Shown: positions 16,114-23,758 of the stretch, piece by piece
Position numbering within the stretch: the first letter of the stretch is position 1
Layout: each line of letters begins with the position of its first letter
NCBI RefSeq assembly: GCF_900104335.1
Contig: NZ_FMXT01000001.1
Coordinates: 744,001 to 808,000 of the forward strand
Reading direction: 5' to 3'
DNA from: Pseudobutyrivibrio sp. YE44
GTDB taxonomy: Bacteria; Bacillota; Clostridia; Lachnospirales; Lachnospiraceae
DNA length: 64,000 nt
The notes under the pieces: model-generated
The model's input: the letters and a program-made list of their open reading frames with translations, nothing else
Databases searched by the model: none
What the model was told of the DNA's origin: nothing
Program-made: the position numbers and the translations under genes

Positions 16114-16659
16114 TCACAATCTCAGAAGCATATAAACTAATTCCTGGAATCCATCTGTACGAGAGTTGAATCCCATTGGATTTCGTCCAAATTCCTCAAA
16201 TCCCATTTCTTTATACATTGCAATAGCCCTTTCATTTTCTGCCACTACATTTAATTCCAATTGAACATACCCTGCATCTTTAGCACATTGAATACAAGCC
16301 TTCATAAGAGCCGTCCCAAGACCTAGCCTCCAGTAATCACGCAAAATACTTATTCCTAATTCTGCTCTGTGTTTTACTTTATATTTTGTCCCGACAGCCT
16401 CTATTCCTGCTGTTCCCACGATTTTGTCATCCACCAGAGCAATAATTTCTATTTCGTTATTGCTTTTTGTTTTATCATCAAGAAATTTTGCTTCCTGCTC
16501 TGGATCATAGCTATTTTCATCAGGATACGAAAGCAAGAAGTCTGTTTCTGCATGAGTGGCATTAAAGGTCTCATATACAGCTCTTCCATCAGATGCCTCA
16601 CCATTTTTAAGCCATGCTTCTTTTCCATCTTTTAGAATAACCTTTTGACTGTATTTCAT
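16114..16659 (-). CDS. GNAT N-acetyltransferase (paralogue set 1)
   Basis: A 181-residue GNAT protein with ISILRDYWRLGLGTALMKAC (about residues 104-123) and NERAIAMYKEMGFEEFG. It is the paralogue of 7448-7999. The leader GGAGTTTATAAAG before the ATG carries the GTTTATA element also found before several neighbouring genes. Substrate unknown. Confidence 0.75.
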   Translation of the reverse strand: MKYSQKVILKDGKEAWLKNGEASDGRAVYETFNATHAETDFLLSYPDENSYDPEQEAKFLDDKTKSNNEIEIIALVDDKIVGTAGIEAVGTKYKVKHRAELGISILRDYWRLGLGTALMKACIQCAKDAGYVQLELNVVAENERAIAMYKEMGFEEFGRNPMGFNSRTDGFQELVYMLLRL

Positions 16660-16679
16660 CTTTATAAACTCCGTTTTAT

Positions 16680-17465
16680 TTAACTACACACAAATGTACC
16701 GTATTCTTTTGGTAAATCTATTGCTCCATCTACAAAATGTTCTACCAAAATCTCTCTTATTCGCTGGAATGGAATATTCAATACTGCCTTAAATGAAGCT
16801 AAGCTTTGAAGATACCCAACAAGATGATCTACCTCAGTGATATGAAGCGAATCCTCATAAACTAAAGCTGTTACATCATCAAAAGGTCCTTGTAGCTTTT
16901 TTGCTCCATTTTGTATTGTAAAATTATGGTTAGGCTTAAACTCTTCACCACTTAATTCAAACCATTCAGCAAGTTTATCAGTGAAATTATTTTCACCAAA
17001 TGTAGCGCAGTAAAATACTCCACCATCCTTCAAAACTCTTCTAACTTCACTGAGCCCCTTATCAAGATTTGGAACATGGTAAAGCATTCCATTAGCAATA
17101 ACCACGTCAAAAGAATTATCATCAAAATCTAAATCTTGAATATCGGCTATACGATATTCCACATTATCATGTTCGCCAATATTCTTTTTTGCAGTCTCTA
17201 GCATTCCTTCTGACAAATCCGTAAAAACGAACTTCTCACATCGTGAAATTATTTCATGACGGCCTATCCACATACCGCCTGGACCACCGCCAAGTTCCAA
17301 TACCTTCATCCCTTTTCGAATATCATAGTTAGAAATAAGCCAGTTGCTATAACCTAGCTTATTTGTTGAATACATATCGTGGAAATTAACTCTAACATCA
17401 TAACTTTTGGATGTGACATACTGTGCTTTCACAGCTGCTGAATCATTTGAACTTCCAATTTGCAT
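16680..17465 (-). CDS. SAM-dependent methyltransferase, class I
   Basis: A 261-residue methyltransferase with VLELGGGPGGMW as SAM loop (about residues 55-66), the acidic FTDLSEGML, and IANGMLYHVPNL as motif IV. It is of the UbiE/small-molecule type. It is followed 20 bp later by the GNAT at 16114-16659. GGGAGAAGATAA precedes the ATG, after the repeated GATAACTTCAAGTTTATA leader. Confidence 0.75.
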   Translation of the reverse strand: MQIGSSNDSAAVKAQYVTSKSYDVRVNFHDMYSTNKLGYSNWLISNYDIRKGMKVLELGGGPGGMWIGRHEIISRCEKFVFTDLSEGMLETAKKNIGEHDNVEYRIADIQDLDFDDNSFDVVIANGMLYHVPNLDKGLSEVRRVLKDGGVFYCATFGENNFTDKLAEWFELSGEEFKPNHNFTIQNGAKKLQGPFDDVTALVYEDSLHITEVDHLVGYLQSLASFKAVLNIPFQRIREILVEHFVDGAIDLPKEYGTFVCS

Positions 17466-17476
17466 TTATCTTCTCC

Positions 17477-17498
17477 CTTTATAAACTTGAAGTTATCT
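17477..17498. repeat. Leader repeat, copy A
   Basis: On the minus strand this reads AGATAACTTCAAGTTTATAA and lies just before the ribosome site of the methyltransferase. It matches 18892-18911 at all but one position. Shorter relatives (AAGTTTATA/GGAGTTTATA) precede the genes starting at 15681 and 16659. Confidence 0.6.
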
Positions 17499-17559
17499 TT
17501 TTATTTATATTAAAATATAGGTATATTCATATCCTTTATACTGCATGATTATCTGAATT

Positions 17560-17748
17560 TCATTCATAATCTTCTTTCTTTGAATTTTTGATTCGGCGGA
17601 CTAGTTCATATACATTTCTTGCACCAATGACAATCCAACATATAGTTAAGATTATTTTATCTTCAAAATAATACCTTGTGGCAACAAAAAATGATAAACA
17701 AATTAATACAATATAACCTACTCTCTTTAAAAGTTCTTTGTTTTTCAT
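17560..17748 (-). CDS. Small two-helix membrane protein
   Basis: A 62-residue protein with two hydrophobic segments (about residues 9-24 and 31-46) and a basic C-terminus (RRIKNSKK). The ATG overlaps the stop of the HIT-family gene by 4 bp (ATGA), so it is translated by coupling. Function unknown. Confidence 0.6.
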   Translation of the reverse strand: MKNKELLKRVGYIVLICLSFFVATRYYFEDKIILTICWIVIGARNVYELVRRIKNSKKEDYE

Positions 17749-18212
17749 CCTAACAGTCTCTCCAATTCGATATTAAGCTTTGTTTTCATTTCTTCTATTT
17801 CCTGATTGCTAGGTCTGTTACTCTCGGCATACATTTTATCCCTTGGATAACACCAAACTGGACCTTTTCCATTATTTCCATATTTTTCTATGTCACCATT
17901 TCTTCTTGGGAATAAATGCCAATGAATATGGGCTCCCCCTTCGCCATTTCCTAAACATTCATAATTCATTTTTTCAGCTCCAAAAGCATTTTTTACCGCT
18001 TCTGCAACTACAGTCATTTCATGTAAATGTTTGGATCTTACGTTCTCTTTGAGATCAAATAACTCAACAACATGTTCCTTGTATAGGAAAAGTGTATATC
18101 CATAAAAATGTTGAAAGTCACCTATGACCACATATCCAGTATCAAGCTCTTTTACAAGACATGGATTCTCTCCTGCCTTAGTTTGATTAACCCTCTCACA
18201 TACAAAACACAT
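17745..18212 (-). CDS. HIT-family nucleotide hydrolase
   Basis: A 155-residue HIT-domain protein. The catalytic triad region reads GGAHIHWHLFPRR (about residues 93-105). The N-terminus MCFVCERV carries the CxxC zinc pair common in these proteins. HIT enzymes hydrolyse or transfer nucleotide phosphates (for example AppppA, AMP-lysine or dinucleoside polyphosphates). The frame opens at a TTG 30 bp upstream, but GGGAG is placed 9 nt before the ATG at 18212. Coupled to a small membrane protein. Confidence 0.75.
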   Translation of the reverse strand: MCFVCERVNQTKAGENPCLVKELDTGYVVIGDFQHFYGYTLFLYKEHVVELFDLKENVRSKHLHEMTVVAEAVKNAFGAEKMNYECLGNGEGGAHIHWHLFPRRNGDIEKYGNNGKGPVWCYPRDKMYAESNRPSNQEIEEMKTKLNIELERLLG

Positions 18213-18252
18213 AAAATCTTCTCCCTCATAAATTTCAATCAATATAATTCAC

Positions 18253-18414
18253 TTATGAAAGCACCATTTTAATCAAATACTCTGTAGCACTTTTTTCAAG
18301 TTCTTTTTCACCACTATAACGAAAACCATGCGCCTCATAAAACTTTATAGCATCAGTTATCATATTCTTCTGCAACTCTAATGACCTGTAAATTACCAAA
18401 TGAAAATGCATCAT
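18253..18414 (-). pseudogene. C-terminal GNAT fragment
   Basis: A 53-codon frame whose product contains DAIKFYEAHGFRYSGEKE, the last helix-strand of a GNAT domain, followed by LIKMVLS and a stop. The acetyl-CoA loop and all N-terminal elements are missing. The frame begins directly after the stop of the upstream lipoprotein gene without a clear ribosome site. It is best read as the tail of a broken acetyltransferase gene. Confidence 0.65.
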
Positions 18415-18435
18415 TTTGAAATATTGATCTGTAAT

Positions 18436-18879
18436 TTATTCCTTGTAGTAATCTTGAGTTCCTTCATATTCTGATACAGAAATATAATTACCATTTACAT
18501 CGAAAGGATACTTCGAGTCATTCATGTAGATATAACAAGCATCCCAAGTGAAATCTATTGTATCTTGTCCATCGTAAACACCCGTCCCATCTGAATTGAA
18601 TGTATAAGAAACCTCATAGGAAATCTCTTCTCCCTCAATTTCTTCAGTAAATGTTGCGGAATACTTTCCCTCTGGCTCACATACAGCTTCTACGCCTTCA
18701 TTATCAGTCTCTTCTGATTCCGCTGTATCTGATGTTGCCGATGTATCAGCTGAAACATCTTTTTCATCCTGAATTACTTCTGTTGATACATTATCAGTAT
18801 TGTTCTCTTCTGTGGTTGCACCACATCCTACAAATGTAAGTGCCACAATCATGCTTGCAATTAAAAATCTTTTTTTCAT
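18436..18879 (-). CDS. Small acidic lipoprotein
   Basis: A 147-residue lipoprotein: signal peptide with lipobox TFVGC (Cys about residue 19), a low-complexity Thr/Ser/Glu/Asp linker to about residue 65, then a small beta-rich domain (EVSYTFNSDGTGVYDG). The domain resembles the lipocalin-like repeats of Gram-positive extracellular proteins. Expected on the outer face of the membrane. GGAAGGATAAATT precedes the ATG, next to a leader repeat. Confidence 0.7.
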   Translation of the reverse strand: MKKRFLIASMIVALTFVGCGATTEENNTDNVSTEVIQDEKDVSADTSATSDTAESEETDNEGVEAVCEPEGKYSATFTEEIEGEEISYEVSYTFNSDGTGVYDGQDTIDFTWDACYIYMNDSKYPFDVNGNYISVSEYEGTQDYYKE

Positions 18880-18891
18880 AATTTATCCTTC

Positions 18892-18911
18892 CTTATAAAC
18901 TTGTAGTTATC
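18892..18911. repeat. Leader repeat, copy B
   Basis: On the minus strand this reads AGATAACTACAAGTTTATAA. It begins at the stop codon of the gene fragment 18907-19026 and runs to the ribosome site of the lipoprotein gene. One mismatch to copy A at 17477-17498. Confidence 0.6.
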
Positions 18912-19026
18912 TGGACAATTGTTTTTGAAACAACTGATCCACGGTACCATATATTGTCTCAAAATCACCTATTTTTTCGTAACCATATTTTTCAACCCCA
19001 CCAATAAACAACGATATAACTCACTA
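18907..19026 (-). pseudogene. C-terminal fragment of an unrecognised gene
   Basis: An open frame of 39 codons ending GTVDQLFQKQLSR-stop and containing GGVEKYGYEKIGDFE. It looks like an authentic C-terminus but has no start, and runs up against the stop of the gene at 19027. The parent family is not recognised. Confidence 0.4.
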
Positions 19027-19443
19027 TTAGACTGCGAAACTTTCCGTCTTCAAATCACAATAATATCTTCCGCTCTCAGCAGTAAACTTCAATACACAAT
19101 AATCCGGATCAGTAACCCCTCCCTTATAGAACATCGTGTCACCTTTACGCCAGATTATATCTTTTGTCTCTTGGTCGTTAAGTACTTCCATTTTGCCCTT
19201 CAGCATAACACCCACATACTTAATCACCCCCTTATGATAGAAATAGATACAAGCATTGGGATTATTCATGTACTGTTTTACTCTCATTGAAGAAGTGTTT
19301 GTCGAAAAATAAAAACTCTGTAAACCTTCCATTTTTCTAGGCTTTAACATAGCTTTTACATTTGGAAATCCCTCTTCATCTATGGAACAGATAAATGCAA
19401 CCTTCTGTTTTCTGATAAAACTCTCAATCTTATTGTGATCCAT
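19027..19443 (-). CDS. Pyridoxamine-phosphate-oxidase-like flavoprotein
   Basis: A 138-residue split-barrel protein of the PNPOx/general-stress-26 type. VAFICSIDEEGFPNVKAML is strands 1-2, FYFSTNTSSMRVKQY the FMN phosphate region, and ACIYFYHKG the central strand. Such proteins bind FMN or F420 and often act as oxidoreductases of unknown substrate. GGAGGTGTGTT precedes the ATG. Confidence 0.75.
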   Translation of the reverse strand: MDHNKIESFIRKQKVAFICSIDEEGFPNVKAMLKPRKMEGLQSFYFSTNTSSMRVKQYMNNPNACIYFYHKGVIKYVGVMLKGKMEVLNDQETKDIIWRKGDTMFYKGGVTDPDYCVLKFTAESGRYYCDLKTESFAV

Positions 19444-19518
19444 AACACACCTCCATAATTTTAGATTATGATTGCCCTACAAACCTCGATTATTAGGTTT
19501 ATTTTCTTCAATTTCGAT

Positions 19519-19574
19519 AAAATGTTCCGTAAAACAAAGCATATTAACTTCAGATTACCCCACCTAGGAGTTCC
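19519..19574. repeat. Dispersed 55-bp repeat, copy B
   Basis: About 80% identical to 11277-11331. It contains a single TTCCGTA heptamer but lacks the facing TACGGAA at the expected 30-bp distance, so it is a solitary end of the 37-bp module family. It lies 40 bp past the stop of the isochorismatase gene. Confidence 0.8.
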
Positions 19575-19613
19575 TGCATAATAAAACATCTGCAAAATCT
19601 AGCTTATCTCGTT

Positions 19614-20132
19614 CTACATCATCGAAATAGCCTCATCTACTGATACACACAATGCAAATCTATCTGGCCACATCATTTCGTTATAATATCTATATGTTGT
19701 CGCTGCATCCATGTAATCATTATCAAATGTAGAATTTGTTCCACTCGGAATAATCACTTTGAAGCCTCTTTCAAATGCAGCTTTTACTGTTGCATCTATA
19801 CAGAAATTAGTTTGCAATCCAACTATCATCAGACGCTTATCAGCCATCACCTCTAAATAATCAGCTAACTCTTTATTACCAAAACAGCTATTAATATTCT
19901 TCATATAAATCTTATCTAACTCATTGGGTGCCACCTGATCAGCTATCTCAAAATCCCAATCCCCAACAGAAAAGCCTGTACCAGGCCCGTCATCATGTTG
20001 AACATATATTATCTCAACATTATTAGTTCTTGCGGCATCAATAACCTTCTTGGTTGCTTCCAAGAATCCATCATAATTATATAATCTACTGTCTGTAATT
20101 CCTTTTTGTATGTCGATGACTAATAAGACCAT
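19614..20132 (-). CDS. Isochorismatase-family cysteine hydrolase
   Basis: A 172-residue hydrolase with the Asp-Lys-Cys triad arrangement: VIDIQKG (Asp near 6), a Lys in the EIADQVAPNELDKIYMK region, and GLQTNFCIDATVKAAF (Cys near 115). Family members hydrolyse amides or isochorismate-like ethers (nicotinamidase, N-carbamoylsarcosine amidase types). GGAGGTAAA precedes the ATG. Confidence 0.75.
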   Translation of the reverse strand: MVLLVIDIQKGITDSRLYNYDGFLEATKKVIDAARTNNVEIIYVQHDDGPGTGFSVGDWDFEIADQVAPNELDKIYMKNINSCFGNKELADYLEVMADKRLMIVGLQTNFCIDATVKAAFERGFKVIIPSGTNSTFDNDYMDAATTYRYYNEMMWPDRFALCVSVDEAISMM

Positions 20133-20188
20133 TTTACCTCCACAATTTCCGCCACCTTTTATAAAGCCATTACTTTCACTTAGTATGG

Positions 20189-20725
20189 CTACATCTTATG
20201 CTCCTCAACATACTCCAAAAACTCAGGTGTCTTAGACCAATACTTAATTCCCCAATTTTCAAAATTCCATTCTTCCATGTAATCGTTACACTCATAGTCG
20301 ATATAGAAAATCTCACCATTGTTAACCACAAAATTTGTTGGGAAATAATCGATATTTGTCTTTGCTGGATAAAGTAAATCGCACATTTCTTTTACCTGCT
20401 CCAAATAAACAGGTTGCATCTTATCTTCAAGAACAAGATTGTAAATTGTTTCCCCATCAACAAATTCTTTTACGATACGCTCATTATCAACATCCACATC
20501 AAGCATAACTGGCATCTTGATGCCAATGTTAATCAGTCTCTTATAGTCATCGATTTCAGATTGAATCTTATTTCCAAACTGATAATAAGAACATGGTTCA
20601 TGATGAATCTGCTTCACCACATATTGCTTACCATCTTTTTCTGCCAAATAAGAATATCCGCCTTTGCCCTTTCCTAAGAGCTTTTTTATTTCATAGTCTT
20701 TTCCATTTACGCTTAACATATCCAT
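20189..20725 (-). CDS. Minimal protein-kinase-like protein
   Basis: A 178-residue protein with a kinase N-lobe: glycine loop LLGKGKGGYSYLAE (about 15-28), VVKQ with the ATP-binding Lys, and IVKEFVDGETI as hinge. The catalytic region is shortened: DYFPTNFVVNNGEIFYIDYE stands where HRD...N and DFG are expected, keeping Asn and Asp but not the HRD. It resembles small RIO/Bud32-like or antibiotic-kinase-like proteins. Activity uncertain. Confidence 0.6.
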   Translation of the reverse strand: MDMLSVNGKDYEIKKLLGKGKGGYSYLAEKDGKQYVVKQIHHEPCSYYQFGNKIQSEIDDYKRLINIGIKMPVMLDVDVDNERIVKEFVDGETIYNLVLEDKMQPVYLEQVKEMCDLLYPAKTNIDYFPTNFVVNNGEIFYIDYECNDYMEEWNFENWGIKYWSKTPEFLEYVEEHKM

Positions 20726-20751
20726 TCTAGTCTTCTCCTCTTATGCCGTAA

Positions 20752-21297
20752 TTAATCTTCTCCCACTAAATGCACAGTTTTATAGTCGTGCTCTACTGCT
20801 GGAAGAAATTTCTTTATTACATCCTCTGTTCTCATTTTCAAACTAGATGTATTCACGCATGGATGACACCCTAAATACTCATCCTTAAGTACATCCTCAT
20901 CAATAAGAAGTTGCACTGCATTATCTTTATCATTCATAAGTCCCATAATACTTACTGAGCCAGGTTCAATATCAAGATATCTAAGCATATCCTCAGGCTC
21001 TGCAAAGGAAAGCCTAGCTGAGCCTATTTGTGATGACAATTCCTTGGTCTTAAACTTCTTATCTCCTGGCATCATCAAAAGATAAAATGCAGTCTTCTGT
21101 CGATTACACAAAAATAAGTTTTTACAGATTACCACATCTAGAATCTTATCAACTTCATTACAAGCTTCCATAGTATCCGTTCTGTCATGATCTGTTCTTT
21201 TATAAGCTATTCCTAGAGAATCCAGCATATCGTAAGTACGAATCTCTCGCTCCAAACGTCCTTCAGTATTCTCTGGTCTTCCATCTAATAATTCCAT
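20752..21297 (-). CDS. YbaK/ProX-type aminoacyl-tRNA deacylase
   Basis: A 181-residue single-domain protein of the PrdX/ProXp-ala group. ELLDGRPENTEGRLEREI at the N-terminus and LGCHPCVNTSSLKM near 145 are the family signatures. These enzymes hydrolyse alanine mischarged on tRNA-Pro in trans, protecting translation fidelity. AAGGGAGACCGAT precedes the ATG. No prolyl-tRNA synthetase gene is nearby. Confidence 0.8.
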   Translation of the reverse strand: MELLDGRPENTEGRLEREIRTYDMLDSLGIAYKRTDHDRTDTMEACNEVDKILDVVICKNLFLCNRQKTAFYLLMMPGDKKFKTKELSSQIGSARLSFAEPEDMLRYLDIEPGSVSIMGLMNDKDNAVQLLIDEDVLKDEYLGCHPCVNTSSLKMRTEDVIKKFLPAVEHDYKTVHLVGED

Positions 21298-21479
21298 ATC
21301 GGTCTCCCTTTTACCCCTTTTTTCATCTTATGGAAGATTATATAAAAACCCAGCCTACAACGCAATAAAACCCCAGAAATAATATTCCTGAGGTTCATTC
21401 ATCCTGGTCAAACTTTTTTAAAAATTCTATGATATATTTTTGAAAACTGTTCTTTTAGTGTTTTAAAGGATTGAAAGCT

Positions 21480-22538
21480 ATGATTTGGATTTTAATGTTT
21501 TTGGGAGCAATAGTTGCTGCAATCGCGGGTGGAGTTTTTCTTATTTCCTCCATTGCGAAATTCAGCTTGATTAGTAATAAGAAAATATCTTTTCTTTTGA
21601 TTGCCTTGACCTTTACCTTCTTTTACTTTGCCCTAGGATGGATAAACGCTCTGACAATCATTATATTTGTGACCTTTTTCTTTTTGTTTGCTGAAGGATT
21701 AGGAAAGCTGATAAAGAAAATAGATACAAAATATTACTGGCAGGGCTGGCTAGCTTTACTTTGCTCTGTTTTATATTTGGGCGCCGGCTATTATTTGTGT
21801 GTCACTGTTGTTCCAAAGGATTATAATCTATCAACTGAGAAAGACTTAGGTACTCTAAAGGTGGCAATGTTTGGCGACTCCCATATGAGTACTACCTTTG
21901 ATGGTGATGGATTTGCAAAACACCTTAAGAAAATCGAAGCTGAAAATCCAGATATTCTTTTGATTGCCGGCGATTTTGTAGATGATGGCAGCAAGAATAT
22001 AGATATGGAAAAAGCCTGTGAAGCCCTTGGTAAATTAGATTTGAAATATGGGGTTTGGTTTGTTTATGGAAATCACGACGAAGGATATTTTAATCATAGA
22101 GATTTTACTGCTGAAGATTTAAGATATAATCTAACTAAAAATGGAATCAATATCCTAGAGGATGAATACACTCTAATAGATAACAGATTCTATCTGGTAG
22201 GTCGCCTAGACAAAGGATTAAATAGTGACAGAATGCCAATAGCTGACCTTGTAAAGGATTTAGACCAATCCAAATACATACTTGTTATGGACCACGAGCC
22301 AGCCGACTATGATGCTGAAGCAGCGGCTGGATGTGACCTTGTTGTCTCAGGACACACCCATGGTGGCCAGATGATTCCAATCACCTATATTGGCGAATGG
22401 ACTGGAGTAAATGATGCCACCTATGGATATGAGCGCAGAGAAAAAACGGACTTTATAGTTACCTCCGGAATCTCCGACTGGGCACTAAAATTTAAAACTG
22501 GAACTAGATCTGAATACACAATTATAAATATAAAATAA
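21480..22538 (+). CDS. Membrane-anchored metallophosphoesterase
   Basis: The only plus-strand gene in the window, 352 residues. Residues 1-105 contain about four membrane helices. The C-terminal domain carries the calcineurin-like metal motifs in order: FGDSHMS, AGDFVDDG, YGNHDEG, DHEP and SGHTHGGQM. This matches YkuE/YaeI-type phosphodiesterases or UDP-diacylglucosamine-like hydrolases working at the outer membrane face. The frame opens at TTG 21471, but AAGGA suits the ATG at 21480. It converges with rsmH. Confidence 0.75.
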   Translation: MIWILMFLGAIVAAIAGGVFLISSIAKFSLISNKKISFLLIALTFTFFYFALGWINALTIIIFVTFFFLFAEGLGKLIKKIDTKYYWQGWLALLCSVLYLGAGYYLCVTVVPKDYNLSTEKDLGTLKVAMFGDSHMSTTFDGDGFAKHLKKIEAENPDILLIAGDFVDDGSKNIDMEKACEALGKLDLKYGVWFVYGNHDEGYFNHRDFTAEDLRYNLTKNGINILEDEYTLIDNRFYLVGRLDKGLNSDRMPIADLVKDLDQSKYILVMDHEPADYDAEAAAGCDLVVSGHTHGGQMIPITYIGEWTGVNDATYGYERREKTDFIVTSGISDWALKFKTGTRSEYTIINIK

Positions 22539-22554
22539 ATTCCTACAATAAGAA

Positions 22555-22640
22555 CCTGGTTACACTAACAAGCATTATAATTCTCCGCTCCACCATAGAA
22601 GGTGTCGCTTATGAATTATAATAGCTTGTTAGCTACCAGG
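22555..22640. terminator. Long hairpin between convergent genes
   Basis: An 86-bp imperfect palindrome: CCTGGT/ACCAGG (22555-22560, 22635-22640), then an 18-bp stem 22566-22583 against 22613-22631 with one bulged A. The loop holds a small CCACC/GGTG stem. It lies between the convergent metallophosphoesterase and rsmH and probably serves as a shared terminator, though its length is more like a small palindromic element. Confidence 0.6.
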
Positions 22641-22657
22641 CTCCAAAAATCACTATT

Positions 22658-23701
22658 TTACATTTTAACCGCCCAACGCATTTTGGTGGATTTGCTGCGT
22701 GGGTTCAGGCGGCACTCCTCCGCTGACGGGCGAATCACATCTGAGGAAACCTCAGAGTACACCCCTGCCCTAGCAAGCTCTTTAAAGGATTTCTTTACCA
22801 ATCTATCCTCTCCTGAATGGAAGGTAAGGATTGCTACTCTTGCCCCTGGATTTAAAATCGTAGGGAGCTTTTCCAAGAAAGAATATAAAACTTCGAATTC
22901 ACTATTAACGTCTATACGAAGTGCCTGGAAAACTCTGGCACAGGATTTTTTGATAGCCTGGTCCTTCTCATCCTTTGGCACCTTCCAAAGAGCTTCAGCT
23001 ATAGCTTCACGAAGAGCTGTTGTGGTATCCATAGGATTTCCCTTAGACATTAAAGAGAAAACCTTCTGCGCAATCTCCTCTGCATAAGGCTCATCAGAAT
23101 TTTCCACCATCATTCCAACAAATTCTTCCTGTGTGATGTCGTGAAGACGCTCAGCTGCAGACTGACCATGTGCTGGGTCAAGTCTCAGATCCAAGGGACC
23201 ATCAATCTTGTATGAAAAGCCTCGCTCAGGGTTATCAATCTGCATTGATGAAACACCAAGGTCTGCTAGTACAAAATCAAATTTTCCAGCTTCTTCCGCC
23301 ACTTTATCTATGTTTGCAAAATTGATAAGCCTAAACTGAAAATTATCCTCATCAAATCCTGCATCTCTAAGTCTTTTTACGGTCTTTTCTGACTCAATAG
23401 GATCCACATCAAGACCATAAATACATCCCTGGCCCTGAAGCTGTTCAAGCATTTTTCGTGTATGCCCACCATAACCTAGAGTACAATCCAAGCCCTTCTG
23501 CCCCGGCTTTATCTGCAAAAAATCTAAAATCTCCTGCACCATAATAGAAATGTGCATACCAGCAGGTGTGGAACCCTTGCTTATAACATGAGCAATAGTA
23601 TCCTTATACTTTTCTGGGTTATGCTCCTTGTATTTCTCCTCAAATTTCTTTGGATATTTTCCAGAGTATCTGACTCTTCGTTTATGTTGTTTTTCTTCCA
23701 T
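22658..23701 (-). CDS. rsmH: 16S rRNA m4C1402 methyltransferase, RsmH family
   Basis: A 347-residue methyltransferase of the RsmH/MraW family, with an extra basic N-terminus of about 55 residues. TPAGMHISIMVQEIL, LDCTLGYGGHTRKML (SAM loop), LADLGVSSMQID, and FHSGEDRLVKKSF at the C-terminus are diagnostic. The enzyme N4-methylates C1402 in the ribosomal P site. Here it is alone, away from a dcw cell-division cluster, and likely a second paralogue. A REP-like repeat supplies the GAGGTG ribosome site before the ATG. Confidence 0.85.
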   Translation of the reverse strand: MEEKQHKRRVRYSGKYPKKFEEKYKEHNPEKYKDTIAHVISKGSTPAGMHISIMVQEILDFLQIKPGQKGLDCTLGYGGHTRKMLEQLQGQGCIYGLDVDPIESEKTVKRLRDAGFDEDNFQFRLINFANIDKVAEEAGKFDFVLADLGVSSMQIDNPERGFSYKIDGPLDLRLDPAHGQSAAERLHDITQEEFVGMMVENSDEPYAEEIAQKVFSLMSKGNPMDTTTALREAIAEALWKVPKDEKDQAIKKSCARVFQALRIDVNSEFEVLYSFLEKLPTILNPGARVAILTFHSGEDRLVKKSFKELARAGVYSEVSSDVIRPSAEECRLNPRSKSTKMRWAVKM

Positions 23702-23706
23702 TAATT

Positions 23707-23758
23707 ACACCTCATCCGTCAGCTAAAGCTGACAGCTTCCTCTCAAGGGGAAGCCTTA
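23707..23758. repeat. REP-like double-hairpin repeat, copy 1
   Basis: CACCTCATCCG followed by two hairpins, GTCAGC-TAAA-GCTGAC and GCTTCCTC-TCAA-GGGGAAGC. The second copy at 46222-46270 shares CACCTCATCCG and the CTCAAGG second-hairpin core while its first stem has compensating changes. It covers the whole gap between metH and rsmH and carries the rsmH ribosome site. Confidence 0.8.

Noticed and set aside
4011-21297. Classical integron cassette array
   Set aside because: No integron integrase, and the junctions lack attC core sites (GTTRRRY/RYYYAAC). Only the cassette-like look remains.
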